From: Areca catechu
Lineage: Eukaryota; Streptophyta; Magnoliopsida; Arecales; Arecaceae
Direction: 5' to 3'
Assembly: GCA_021397845.1 (NCBI GenBank)
Contig: CM038052.1
Coordinates: forward strand, 133,739,854 to 133,803,853
Length of the DNA stretch: 64,000 bases
Position numbers and translations under genes: made by a program. The stretch's first letter is position 1; the number at the start of each line of letters is the position of its first letter. Positions 53,181 to 63,785 of this stretch are shown in pieces. Under the pieces are notes generated by a model. It did no database searches and was not told the DNA's origin. It saw only the letters and a list, made by a program, of their open reading frames with translations.

Positions 53181-53700
53181 ATTGACTGGTGACTCTTTGG
53201 TCTCCTTTCACTTCTACAATGCCATTCTTAGTGGGGAACCGCACCAGGAGATGGTAGGTCTAAACTATGGCACGGAACTTGTTCAAAGCAGGTCATTCAA
53301 AGATAACATTATATGTTGATGGTGTTTGTATGACCACAAAATTAATGGGTACTATTTTCTGAAATGGTTTTATGTTCAGGGTCACTTGTAGCACTACTTC
53401 CCCTTCTACTCTAACTTGGTTGCCTCCGAACCCCATCAAAGGTATATAGGTGATCTTTGTAATTTATTTTTGGACAAATTCATTCTAAGAAAGGCATCGT
53501 AGAGTAAGACTTCCATGGAGCTTTCATTATCCACCAGAATCCTTCTTACATCATAATTGGCTATAACAGCCGAGATTACAACAGGATCATCATGAGGAGT
53601 CTGGATTCTTTGTAGCTCATTGTTTAAGAAGCATATGGTGTTATTACTTTTGTATCTTTTGGGAGTATCTAAAGGAAGAAAAAAGGGAAGCATACCATTA
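53181..53700 (-). pseudogene. pol: Element H (Tat) gag end and protease
   Basis: Sense: PKRYKSNNTICFLNNELQRI, QTPHDDPVVISAVIANYDVR, RILVDNESSMEVLLYDAFLR, MNL; then YGFGGNQVRVEGEVVLQVTL and TPSTYNVIFERPALNKFRAI in following frames. The TPHDDPVVIS block and a VDxGSS active site are the Tat/Athila protease hallmarks; here the catalytic VDSGSS reads VDNESS, so it cannot be active. The text before KRYKSNN (53700-53726) belongs to the boundary with J. Confidence 0.85.
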
Positions 53701-53721
53701 TTCCACAGCAAGGCAGAAACA

Positions 53722-55500
53722 TGCATTTTAAAATTATTTTAAAACAAGCATAGTAGAAGACTTGATAGATCGATCAAATGATCTACCAATTTGCTTGCAA
53801 CAGGATCTAGTATAATGATATAGCATGCAATAAACATCAAAAACAAGATAAAACTCAAAGATATAAAGATACCTTACCGTTATACCTTTGATGGATGCAG
53901 TGGCGGTGCTCCAAGGATGGTGCTCTTAAGCCACACACGTGTCTGGCCTCACAGGAAGTTCACACTGGGGCTTAACCCTGATCAACTCTCTCGGAGTGCA
54001 ACTCCTTGGGATCCTTTAGGCCGATCTGCTTCTTCCTGGAAGACAAGGAGGAGAGGTAGACCCTTCCTAACTAGCTCTCTTCTTAAGACCTAGCTTAAGT
54101 GCCAGGTAGCTCACACCCAATGCCCAAATCCTCATAAGCCCATTTCTTCCATCTCAGAATCTCAGTAGCAAGGAGATTCAGAGATCAAGAACCAATTTCC
54201 CTCAACCAGCAGCCCAGAAAAAACTCTTATTTAAAGAGGCAGCCATGGGAGGAGAAGAAAAAAGGAAGGAGGAGAGATTGGGGGAGAAGATGGGGAGGCA
54301 TTCCAAAAAGGTTCCAAGCATAAAAGGCAAGTATGATCATCAAACTATTATAACTTGGAGCCAAAACTGGTCAGATTTCGAATTTCGAACTCAAAATTCA
54401 AATTCAAAACCTTCCAAGAATTCTTATCATTATTTTGCTCGTTACAACAAGTGTCGACTCATGCAAAATCATCAGTGTCGACTTTCCAAGTGTCGACTCA
54501 AGAAAGTGTCGACTCTTGGAACATGGTCAAACATATTGACCATCGATAAAGACAAACAATTCTCAATCATCGATCAGCCTTAAGATCAGATAGAATTTCC
54601 TATGGTGTGTGACCCCATAGGTTCAAACACTAAGCTGGTAGTACTGGAACACTTCTAGTACCAGTCAAAGTCCTCATCTAGCAATGATACCCGATGTCCG
54701 GACAGGTCAAAGATGCAGAGCACCTCTCTAGAACCTTTATCATACGGTTACCACATAATTCATCCCTTTGACCTCATAATGCACAAGATGATGTAGGATT
54801 CGACTATTAACCCTAATTTGGTTTATCCAGATCGTGTCTCAACTTTATAAGTTCTGTGACTCCTCATAAGAGCTACCTTAGCCAAGGATTTGCTAATTTG
54901 AGGCATAATGAGTCATTCACTCCAAACTATTTGGTGGAGTTAATTTCATCTTGATCTACCACCGCTCCATAAGTACTTGACTGCACCTAGAAATCTTTCA
55001 TCATTGGATTAGAAATCCAGGTGGTCCAGCACCAAAGTACAGTTAGTTACTTGCAAGCAGCCATGGTGACCTCAGGTCTAAGAGACACATATACCCATAT
55101 CCCTTCATGGGCAACCCTTTGGCAGAAGGGAGCTCCGTAGATGGTTACGTTCAGTGAGTTATCAATCATTTCACTTGCATGTCATACTAGTGTCTCCACA
55201 CTCCTGGTTAAGAGGACAACCAACAAATGTGACATACAACAACCTACACTTGATACATTGTCGTCCTATAAGAATGTATCATTGGTGTTGTGAGCCAGTA
55301 TAAGAACTACTTGATAAATCCTCTCTATATCGAATAATGTAGTTCTAAGGACTCCATCATGCAAGAGTTCATTTTAAGAAAATATAAATATGATGAACAG
55401 CCAAAAGAATAACTTTTATTCATTAAAAATTCATATACAATTACAAAATGGCACAACTATCTACAGCCTAGATGATTGTCTTTGGGACACAATTTCAACA
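53722..55500 (-). repeat. Element J 3' LTR
   Basis: Sense start at 55500 (TGTTGAAATTGTGTCCC, the G-type start TGTTGGGAAATGTGTCCC); sense end near 53722 (TTTTAAAATGCA). The right end is firm; the left end is inferred from the TG...CA rule and from where Tat protease homology fades. A sense TATA-like CTCTTTAAATAAG is near plus 54228-54240. ORFs at 54245-54583 are LTR sequence. Confidence 0.78.
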
Positions 55501-55513
55501 ACTCTTACTTGGA

Positions 55514-56110
55514 CTAAAGCCAATCGGTATAGAATCTCAATCCCATTTTCCATTTACAACTGTCGAACTCTTGAATTCCGATGGCTTTAGTAAAGGGGTC
55601 AACCAGTTTCTCCTTTCCATCGATCTTCTGAAGGTTAGTGTCACCTTGTTCCACGATCTCTCGTACTAGGTGATAGCATCGCAGAATGTGCTTCGTGTTG
55701 TGATGAGACTTTGGATCTTTGGCTTGAGCAATGACTCCAGTGCTACCACAATACACCGGAATAGGACCATCCAATGAAGGTGCCACTCCCAGCTCACCAA
55801 GGAACTTTCGTAACCACACTGCTTCCTTTGCTGCATCCGATGCTGCAATGTACTATGCTTTGCATACTGAGTCAACCACACTGCTTCTTTTGGAACATTT
55901 CTAGCAGATCGCTCCTCCATTAAGGGTGAAGACAAATCCTGACACACTTTTGCTCTCTTCTTTATCTGACTAGAAACTGGAGTCAGTATACCCCATAAGA
56001 TTCAAGTTAGGTGCTCTATAAATCAGCCATTGGTCCTTAGTATTTTGCAAATACTTAAGGATGGTCTTTACCACTTTTTGATGAGCTTCACCTGGGTCAG
56101 ACTGGTATAT
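55514..56110 (-). pseudogene. pol: Element J copia RNase H
   Basis: Frame 55514-55819: MWLRKFLGELGVAPSLDGPI, PVYCGSTGVIAQAKDPKSHH, NTKHILRCYHLVREIVEQGD, VDPFTKAIGIQEFDSCKWKM, ending LRFYTDWL. The Asp of YCDSTG is Gly here. The upstream frame gives SVSGFVFTLNGGAICW and VDSVCKA-stop-YIAASDAAKEAV, where Glu of CEAEY is a Lys-Ala-stop change. The active site is therefore lost. Confidence 0.9.
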
Positions 56111-56119
56111 GCTCACTAT

Positions 56120-57060
56120 GCTTGTGACTATGCCATGTCTATTCTAGTACATGTCATAGCGTACATGATAGAACCCACTACCGAAGCATATGGGATTTTG
56201 CTCATACGCTCTCTCCTCAGTTGTTATCGCACAATCCTTTTAGGAGATAGCAATTATAGTGCCTATCGAGAGATAGCCTTTCTTGAAATTTTTCATGCTA
56301 ACTGCTTCAGCATAGTATCAATGTACATAGACTAGTACAGTTCGAGAAACCTCTTTGATATATCTCTATAGATCTTCATACCCAGTAGGTAAGAGGCTTC
56401 ACCTAAGTCCTTTATAGAGAACGAGATGATAACCAAACCTTTATTCCTTGTAATGCAGGGATGTCATTCCTAATTAAGATAATGTCATCCACATACAATA
56501 CAAGGAACACAATCATAGAACCATTAGCCTACTTGTAAATGCAAGGTTCTTCTCCATTCCTAATGAAGCCGTATGATTTGATACACTTATCAAATCGTAT
56601 GTTCCAACTCCGTGATGCTTGTTTTAGTCCATAAATGGACCTTTGAAGCTTGCACACCTTTGACGTCTATGGATGTAAACCCTTCAGGTTGTATCATATA
56701 CACTCCTCTTCTAGCTCACCATTCAGGAAAGCTATTCGGACATCCATTTATCAGATCTTATAATCAAAGTGTGCCACTAAAGCAAGCATGATCTAAATGG
56801 ACTTGAGCATTGCCACAAGAGAGAACGTCTCGTCATAGTCAATACCATAATGCTGACGATATCCTTTGGCAACCAGATGGGCTTTATAAGTCTCCACCTG
56901 CTCGTCTGTGCCCCTTTTTCTCTTGAAAATCCATTTACACCCAATGAGTTTTATCTCTTCAAGTGGATCAACCAATGTCCATACATTATTGATTTCCATG
57001 GATTTCATTTCGGATTGCATGGCTCCTAGACATTTCTTAGAGTCAGACCTCTACATCGCA
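56120..57060 (-). pseudogene. pol: Element J copia reverse transcriptase
   Basis: Frame 56793-57020: MQSEMKSMEINNVWTLVDPL, EEIKLIGCKWIFKRKRGTDE, YKAHLVAKGYRQHYGIDYDE, TFSLVAMLKSI. Downstream in sense, shifted frames give MDVRIAFLNGELEEECI (about 56700-56750), PKGF, QRSIYGLKQASRSWNIRF (about 56600-56660) and LYVDDIILIRNDIP (about 56460-56500) with the YVDD motif. The plus ORF 56030-56335 is a shadow. Confidence 0.88.
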
Positions 57061-57171
57061 TCCATATAGGTGATCGGATCCTCATTGTTCTCATCGAGTT
57101 CAATGGGATCACCATCCCAGATTAAAAAACCATAGTATCTGTCTGGTCAACTTGGTACCCTACGGATATCC

Positions 57172-58092
57172 TTAATGGTTCTGTGTGGGCTCTGGGTGTG
57201 ATCTAATCACAACTAGTTCTATGTTGTCCCTTAAGTATGTCGATTCTTCTACTTGTTGAACTTCACTAAGTTCAATCTTAGAAGCTACAATTCCTTCACC
57301 AATGAAGTGCCTTTCCAAAAAGATAGCCCTAAGACTGATTAACAATTTTTGTTCCTCAGTCAAGTACCTTAGACTCTTTTGGATACCCAACAAATAGGCA
57401 CCGGTCAGACCTTGGTCCAAGTTTATCCATTTCCAAATGTTTTACATAAGCCAGGCAATCCCAGACCCGAAGGTGTGAGAGTGTCGACTTACATCCAATC
57501 CATATCTCATATGGGTTATGTTAATGGATTTACTCAAAGCCCTATTCAAAAGGTAACAGGCTGATTCCAGAGCATATCCCCAAAAGGACAGCGATAGAGA
57601 AGTAAAGCCCATCATGGATTGTACCATGTCTAACAGGATTTGATTTCTCTTTTCAGACACTCCATTTAACTGAGGTGTCCCTAGAGGTGTCCATTGAGAG
57701 AGAATCCCATTCTTCTCAAGATATGTCAAAAACTCCCAAGAAAGATATTCACCACCTCAATCTGATCAAAGTGTTTTGAAACATCTTTCAGTTTATTTTT
57801 CTACTTCATTATGATATCATTTGAACATTTCAAATGACTCAGATTTATGTCTCATCAAGAAGACATAACCGTACCTCGAAAGGTCATTTGTAAATGTAAT
57901 GAAATAATTGTACCCACCTCTGGCACTAATATTCATGGGTCCGCATACATTAGTATGAACCAAAATTAGAATTTCCTTGGCTCGTTCACCTTTTCTAGTA
58001 AAAGATGATTTTGTCATCTTTCCAAGAAGACAGGACTCATAGGTTGGAAGTGAACCACTTTTACTAAAGTCGAGGAGACCCTCGCACTTCAA
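57172..58092 (-). pseudogene. pol: Element J copia integrase
   Basis: Frame 57817-58092: LPTYESCLLGKMTKSSFTRK (Cys of CxxC replaced by Tyr as in G), VHTNVCGPMNISARGGYNYF, ITFTNDLSRYGYVFLMRHKS (TDD reads TND, a lost catalytic Asp). Frame 57442-57729: SQWTPLGTPQLNGVSEKRNQ (catalytic Glu in GVSE), MVQSMMGFTSLSLSFWGYAL. Frame 57172-57420 is the variable C-terminus. The segment with the second Asp (57730-57815) is frameshifted. Confidence 0.9.
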
Positions 58093-58160
58093 CCTGTTTA
58101 TCCTGTTCTTGTTAATATGACCTAGCCTACAATGCCATAGTTATGCATCGCTAACATTAT

Positions 58161-59035
58161 CTATCCTAGGGTGTTTGCTAAAGTGTACACTACACTAACA
58201 GGTCGCGATAGTACATAAATACCATTTTTGATATATCCATTCATTACAATAAAACCATTCCAAATGATTTTGCAAATGTCATTCTTTATTAATAGTTCAT
58301 AACCATACATGGCCAATTGGCCTACAGAAATGATATTTAAAATAAAAGATGGAAAATAATAACACTCATTCAAAATCATTGTACAAGACTCAAAAACTAG
58401 TTTGAGGACTCCTAATGCTAGGACTGGAACTTGCCTTCTATTTTTCACATTCAAGAATCTCTCGCCATCCTCGAATCTTCTACTAACTTAAAGTTCCTGC
58501 AAAAATTACAAATGTGAATTGGACTTCTTGTATCCAATACCCAGTTAGTAGTATCATAGATAGAAAAACTATAAGGTGTTATCATATAAATATCATGTCC
58601 AACACCTTCTGGCTGCTTCCTCTTCTTGGACCTGTTCGGGTCAAGGGATGCAATGTAAAGAAGACAGTTCCTCTTCCAATGTCCCCACTTCTTGTAGAAG
58701 AAGTACTCTGCTTAGCTCTTATCAACCTTCTCCTTCTTGGCCTGACTAGGCCCAGAAGCATTCTGCACTTGATTCCCTTTACTTTTCTTTTTCCCTTTCT
58801 TGAAGGGACGACATCCTATTGAAGATCCTCCCACTAGATTTACCATCCCTTTGTTCAAATGGTGGTCTTTCTCATAAGTCTGCAGCAACCCTAACAGACC
58901 GTGGTAGTTAACTGCAGGCTTATTCATTCTATAATGAATGAGAAAATCTAGATAGAAAGAGGGTAGGGAATTCAGAATCACATCCTTCCCAAGCTATTAT
59001 GCAAGGGACATCTGAGTTTGCCCATGTGTTCAATC
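58161..59035 (-). pseudogene. Element J protease, zinc knuckle and gag fragment
   Basis: 58161-58454: pre-integrase start VLALGVLKLVFESCTMILNE, CYYFPSFILNIISVGQLAMY. Protease near 58500-58550: NWVLDTRSPIHIC (Gly of DTG is Arg). Knuckle at about 58640-58700: GHWKRNCLLYIA after a decayed first Cys pair. 58712-58981: gag VILNSLPSFYLDFLIHYRMN, YHGLLGLLQTYEKDHHLNKG and a Lys-rich tail. Homology runs to IEHMGKLRCPLHN and is cut at 59035 by element K. Confidence 0.87.
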
Positions 59036-61438
59036 TGAAAGGAAAGTGCCCTAAAAGCCAATCTTATGTAAGGGTATTTTTGTAATCTTTTAACTCTTGT
59101 TTGATATTTAATATATTAATAAAGGCATATTGTTTCATCATATTGCTGTGTCTTATTTAAAGATTATGATGAACCCCATAGGGTATGGCAAATGGAATTA
59201 GGGTTATGATGAAAATCATGATAGTGAGACCTAAGTTCCAATAAACCCTAACTTAAAATGTTCCTAGTCATGGACCATTAGGTTGGGGATCGATAAGTCC
59301 AGAAAGACTAGCTTATCCTATGTATGCTCTGTTAAGTGGGTAGTTGGTCTCACAATCGCTTGTGTAGAGATACTACTATAAGGATAAGGGTGCTCATTAG
59401 GGTATGAGTTCACTGAACTGATCCATACCAAGACTATCTTATAGAAGTCTTACTACTTGTCAAAGATAGATCTCAAAATAGGAGTTGTGCATGTGATCTT
59501 TAGACCTGAGATCACCATGGTTCCTTGTGTACACTAAGCCATATTTTGGTTCATACTCACTTATGTTATTAAGTCATGTACGGGGTGTTCTCGGATATGG
59601 TGGAAGGTGCATGAAGGATATTAGTAGACCAACAAGGAATCAATCATTCCTAGTAAGAAGAATTGTTATCCTAACTGATCTCTTTGATTGATGACTCAAG
59701 GAGTCTTTGATCAAAGTAGGATGAGATTGAAAGTGGTTTCTAATCATTCATCAGTTGAGTCTTCATTATTGAATAGAGATTTGAAATGACTAAGTGCTAG
59801 GGTTTGACATTTATCCATACCCATCACTTAATCAGGATAATGGAAGATCAAAAGATTGAATTGCACGGTAACTTTCTACTGAAGGATATTTTGATACTTT
59901 TTACCAAATTCTTTATCTTCTGGGTAGGCATGAGACGTTGCTAAATGTCAATTATATCTTGTAGGTATTCATGAACCAATTGGATTGGTTTCATGAGTCA
60001 ATTCGATGGATAGATCGAATTGGCAATTTAGGTCAGCTCAATTTGACCTAATTAGGTCAATCGAGTTCGATTGGTTCGAATCAGCTTAAACCTAAACCTA
60101 CTACTGGCTAGATGTGGAACCCAAAGGATCACACACATTAGGGAGTTGACCAAGGAAGTCATTCATAATTTAATTAGGGTCATGGGATCCTAATTGGTTA
60201 GCTAGATTGCATACTAGTATGTGTAGGCTAACCTAATTCCTAACCAAAGTTGATTTGGGTCCAGTTGCTTGTTGATTTGATTAACCAAATTAAGAGAGTC
60301 TTAAATTGGGTTATGTCTTGATTAAGATAACCTATATCAGGTTTTATCCTGATTTAATTAGACATGAAATGCAACTTGGACTAGAGTCCAAGTTGGCATG
60401 GACACCTTGGGCACATATGTGCGCACGCCAAGGAAAGAGATCATAGAATGGACCAAGAGTCCTTCTACAAATGAATCACTCTAGCTGATTCATCTGGGAC
60501 TCTCTTGGCACATATCCCCATGCCTTTTAGGATTATTTTTGACTGGTCAACTTATTTTGAATTGGCATGAAAAGGCTTGGAAGGAGAATGCATGCATGAA
60601 GGGACGCATCTCTTCATGCGGCACGCGATCTGACACAGAATCTTTCTGCTATCATGACTCTTCAAATTTTTTGATACTTGGAGATTGAAGAGACATCTCT
60701 TAGATTCCCAGAGACTAGTACTTGGCATGTGGCAAGTGAGAAATCATCCAGAAATGAGAAGGGATGCAGATATGGGCCTTGGTGCATGAATCGACATATT
60801 GGATATGATTTTTCAAGCCAGATAACTTCTCTTCGATCTTGAAAAAATCATATCTGATAAGTTGATGGCTGGGCATATCACACATCCCTCTTAAAACTAT
60901 AAATAGGGGCAGTGTTATGAGTTTCAAAAGAGATTTCCACCATAGTTTATTCTGAGTGTTTTTCTCTCTCCCTCCTCCTTAAGACAAACCTTGTCTCTTT
61001 AAGACAAGGTTGTTCTTACTAGGACAAGTCTTAGAATTTAAGACATAAGCCTAAAGTATCCTATAGGAGGGCAATCTCAAATTCAAGAGTGGTTTTTGAA
61101 AGCATTCAGAGTACCGTACAAGACGGTAGGGTGTCCTACAAAGGTCAAAGTCTAGAAGGCTGTCAAGAAGAGTCCTAGTCAAGATGCAACTGAAGTAGAA
61201 GTTCTTCCTTGGGTCAATTTTTGTGTAGATCATCGTTGGGGGGCTTGCACTTGTGAGCCTAGTGGAATGGAGTGGAAAACAGCATTCCAAGTATTTATCA
61301 TGAACCATATTAGTGATATATTAGTTGTATATGAATGAGGGGATCTTGGGATTAGGGGTTCTAGTCAATAAGGTTTTTTTTTATGTAAATTTTATAAATC
61401 CAATGCATCATACATGCATGATGACCCTTTAGAAACCA
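59036..61438 (+). repeat. Element K 5' LTR
   Basis: A 2403-bp LTR ending CTTTAGAAACCA. A strong TATA box TATAAATAG is at 60898-60906. Between 60970 and 61100 are four to five copies of AAGACAA / GTCTTA-type sequence that can pair locally; they lie just downstream of the likely transcription start, as in F. ORFs 60715-60927 and 61051-61308 (minus) are not coding. Confidence 0.88.
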
Positions 61439-61443
61439 TATAG

Positions 61444-61793
61444 TGGTATTAGAGCAACCCTTAATTCATTCAATTAATTGTCATTTGTATGATCAAATGC
61501 TTATTAGATAGCTAGTTTGATCATAGTTTTTGATGCATGCCATTACTTAGGATTCAGTGGAACGTTGTATAGTTATGAAAAATAATCATAGTATAATGTT
61601 TGCCATTGGATTAGGGGCTGTTATTCTTAAACCCTAATCTATGTATGATAGTAAATTTTATCATGAAAAGATCATGTTATTGTTTCAATATGATATTATG
61701 CATATTGCTAATCAAATGCAGCTTAGTAACATGTCTTATCCTAGTAACTGCTTTGGATTGGGTTAGTCACCATGGCCATCCGGTCATAGGGGT
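61444..61793 (+). promoter_or_regulatory. Element K primer-binding site and leader with start of module 1
   Basis: PBS TGGTATTAGAGC at 61444-61455 (one change from tRNA-iMet complement). The leader follows F's leader and at 61765-61790 reads GTCACCATGGCCATCCGGTC, the start of module 1, after which L interrupts. ORF 61645-61866 spans this junction and is not a gene. Confidence 0.8.
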
Positions 61794-62558
61794 TGTTGGC
61801 ATGGAGTCCCTGGATCGGTCGGTCGGAGCCGCTGCGTCGCAGGACCGCTCCCTAGTTCACCTATAAAATAGGTCCCTTGCTAGAGTTGTTCCGGCGAAAG
61901 ACACTCCGATGCCTATGTTAGTGGCGGATTCTAGCCACGGAATGGGGAAGGTGTCGAGAAAGAGTGGAAGAGGAAAAGCTCATGGGAATTGAAAGTGTAT
62001 GTGTGCGAGATTGATCGCGTACCTCTCCAGCTACCCTTCTTACCCATATTTAAAAGATGGTCTATGGTTTGTGGCGTGCTCTTTTTCCGGTGATCATGGA
62101 GAGCCAATCTCTTCCATGATTGGCGATTGTGGGTTGTCAATGAGCGGTTCCGGCCAAATCGGAAGCGTGGCTGCAACAGTTGCGCGCCATGATCATGGCA
62201 TGATGAGTGTCGATTGTAACCGTTGGTTATAGTTTTCTTTTTAAAATAGATTGTGGTTCAAGCTTCGGGTTTTTCCTTGCGTGGGCCGAAGACTTGGTAT
62301 TTCCCCGAGGCTGGAGATCGTGTCTATGGCAGGGATCGAAGTACATGTCTTCGGAAGTCGATGAGTAGTTCAGACTTCGGCCGGGGCCGAAGGTGCTACC
62401 TGAAGGACTGGCCTCCAGATGTTGTAGTCCTGTGTGAAGTCTTGGATGGCTTGCAGTTGGCCTGTCCTTCGCTTGGTCCGAAGTCCATAGTCTAGAGAGA
62501 CGTGCTTCAATAAGTCAAACCGAAGTTTGGTTTGTAACTGAACCAGGATATCCCAACA
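61794..62558 (-). repeat. Element L 3' LTR
   Basis: Plus-strand ends TGTTGGCATGG and TATCCCAACA are inverted repeats of six bases, as expected of an LTR. In sense it starts TGTTGGGATATCC at 62558. A minus-strand TATA-like ATATTTAAAAG lies near plus 62047-62057. The second LTR is outside the window, so the call rests on ends, PPT and the break with K. ORFs 61999-62232 and 62253-62495 inside it are not recognised as genes. Confidence 0.75.
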
Positions 62559-62575
62559 GTTGCCACCCTACTCTC
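62559..62575 (-). other. Element L polypurine tract
   Basis: In sense GAGAGTAGGGTGGCAAC directly before TGTTGG. As I recall, Tat-lineage elements have a G-run followed by CAAC or similar at this place. No tRNA-like PBS is visible on the plus strand here, which favours the minus orientation. Confidence 0.65.
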
Positions 62576-63081
62576 AGTTGTCGAAGCGAAGATCTGTCTT
62601 AAGAAGTGAGAGTATTAAGGCTTTGTCATTTTCCTCCTAAGAGACGGTGTAGTGAAAGATTGCGGAACCCTTATTGGGCTGTCCATCATGATATGAGAAT
62701 CAGATGGTGGACTGGTGGCATTCCCGGATTGGGGAAAAGTAGGTGGCCCTGGGGCTATCTCTCCTGTCCCGTTGCACGGTGGTTGAGGCAATCTTTTGGT
62801 TAGGATTTCGATAGTTGTGGAGGCTGTCCTCCGCTTGTTGGATGAAGGGCAGATCTTATCCTGGCGGTCAATCGCAAGTGGGTTACCTCCCAGGGTAACT
62901 TTGAGTCAAAATAACCCTCGGTGGGGGTCCAGAGACCCTTACTTTTCTTTTGGGGAAGGGTGAAGGTTCAGCTGAGGAAGCTTCTTCAATCTCGTCTCAT
63001 CCCCTGCTTGAACTGTTCTAGACTACCAGTCTATTCACCAGGTAGAAACTTCTTTCCGCTCCTTTTCTTCATTCCTTTCTC
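62576..63081. other. Gap between element L LTR and antisense ORF
   Basis: About 500 bases with only short ORFs (62606-62803, 62921-63142) that I do not recognise. It would act as the upstream region of the antisense ORF; no clear TATA box seen. Confidence 0.5.
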
Positions 63082-63785
63082 ATGGAAGAGATCATTGAGA
63101 GTCGGGGGGAAAAGGTTGGGCCCTCGAGGGCCAGAGATATAGTAGGTCCGGAGTCGGTCCCCAGCTCAGTTTCTCAGGATAAGGCAGCCCTTCTTTGGGA
63201 ACACTACCGCATTCCTGAGGAGTTTCCTTTTGTCCTCCCCGTGCCCGAGGAGTGGGTGAACGAAGCTCCCCCTGGGTTCCTAGCTATATACGAAGATCAC
63301 CTGAAGGCTGGTCTTCGGTTTTCCCTGCACCCCTTCTTTGTTAAGATTTTTTGCTTGTGCCAAGTGGTGCCAGCACAGTTGACTCCAAACAGCATCAGAA
63401 ATATCTACAGGTTCCTGGTTATGTGCAGCATTGCCAATGTAAAGCCTAGGACCAACTTGTTCACGGCCCTTTTCGTTCTCAAGAGGGACTTTCACAGCAA
63501 CGGATGGTGGGTGATCGACCCCAGATCGGGCCGTAGGGTGATCAAGAACATGCCCAGCACCATCCACGGGTGGAAACCCGTCTTCATATTCATGTTATCT
63601 TTTGATCCATGAGGCTTCGACACTGTGTGGAAGAAGCCTCGCCTGACCACCAATGATGGAAAGAAAGTCTTGGCAGCCGATCTGTCGGATTATGATCTCC
63701 TGGTTAACTCCGAGTTGCCCTCATCCAGGAACTGTTGGAGGAGAGGAATCTCCATCGGGCGAGAATTAGTAAATTTCCCTCATTA
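63082..63785 (+). pseudogene. Element L antisense ORF, Transposase_28-like (PF04195-type) protein, exon 1
   Basis: From ATG 63082 the frame reads MEEIIESRGEKVGPSRARDI, then the domain: LWEHYRIPEEFPFVLPVPEE, APPGFLAIYEDHLKAGLRFS, LHPFFVKIFCLCQVVPAQLT, PNSIRNIYRFLVMC, FTALFVLKRDF, NGWWVIDPRSG. This is the pattern of the 'putative gypsy type transposon' domain of plant genomes (a Y-x-LKAGLRFxLHPF...QLxPN signature). A TGA at 63610-63612 replaces the Trp of FDPWGFDTVW; the frame continues as GFDTVWKKPRL and LSDYDLLVNSELPSSR to about 63785. Function unknown; antisense to the element. Confidence 0.77.

Larger units (their letters stand above)
22130..53721 (-). mobile_element. Element H: minus-strand Tat-type gypsy retrotransposon, the outermost layer
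   Basis: Visible in pieces: antisense ORF end (22138-22470), tandem repeats (22740-22837 and 28437-28870), integrase (28880-30229) and, after element G and a deletion, RT (52310-53000) and protease (53181-53700). In minus orientation the order is protease, RT, integrase, tandem-repeat 3' region and antisense ORF, the Tat lineage layout. N, G, J and C are inserted in it. RNase H and the second half of RT are missing at the G/H junction near 52300. Its LTRs are not in the window. Confidence 0.83.
53722..59035 (-). mobile_element. Element J: minus-strand Angela/Tork-like copia, same family as G, 5' part cut off by K
   Basis: 3' LTR about 53722-55500, PPT (AGTCCAAGTAAGAGT in sense), RNase H, RT, integrase, protease and gag in minus order, ending abruptly inside gag at 59035 where K's LTR begins. 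Protein blocks are almost word for word those of G (for example SLDGPIPVYCGSTGVIAQAK). Frameshifts are moderate. The rest of gag, leader and 5' LTR must lie right of the window, beyond K. Confidence 0.9.

Noticed and set aside
61999..62495. Two plus ORFs (77 and 80 codons) near the right end
   Set aside because: They lie inside the proposed LTR of element L and have no recognisable domain.
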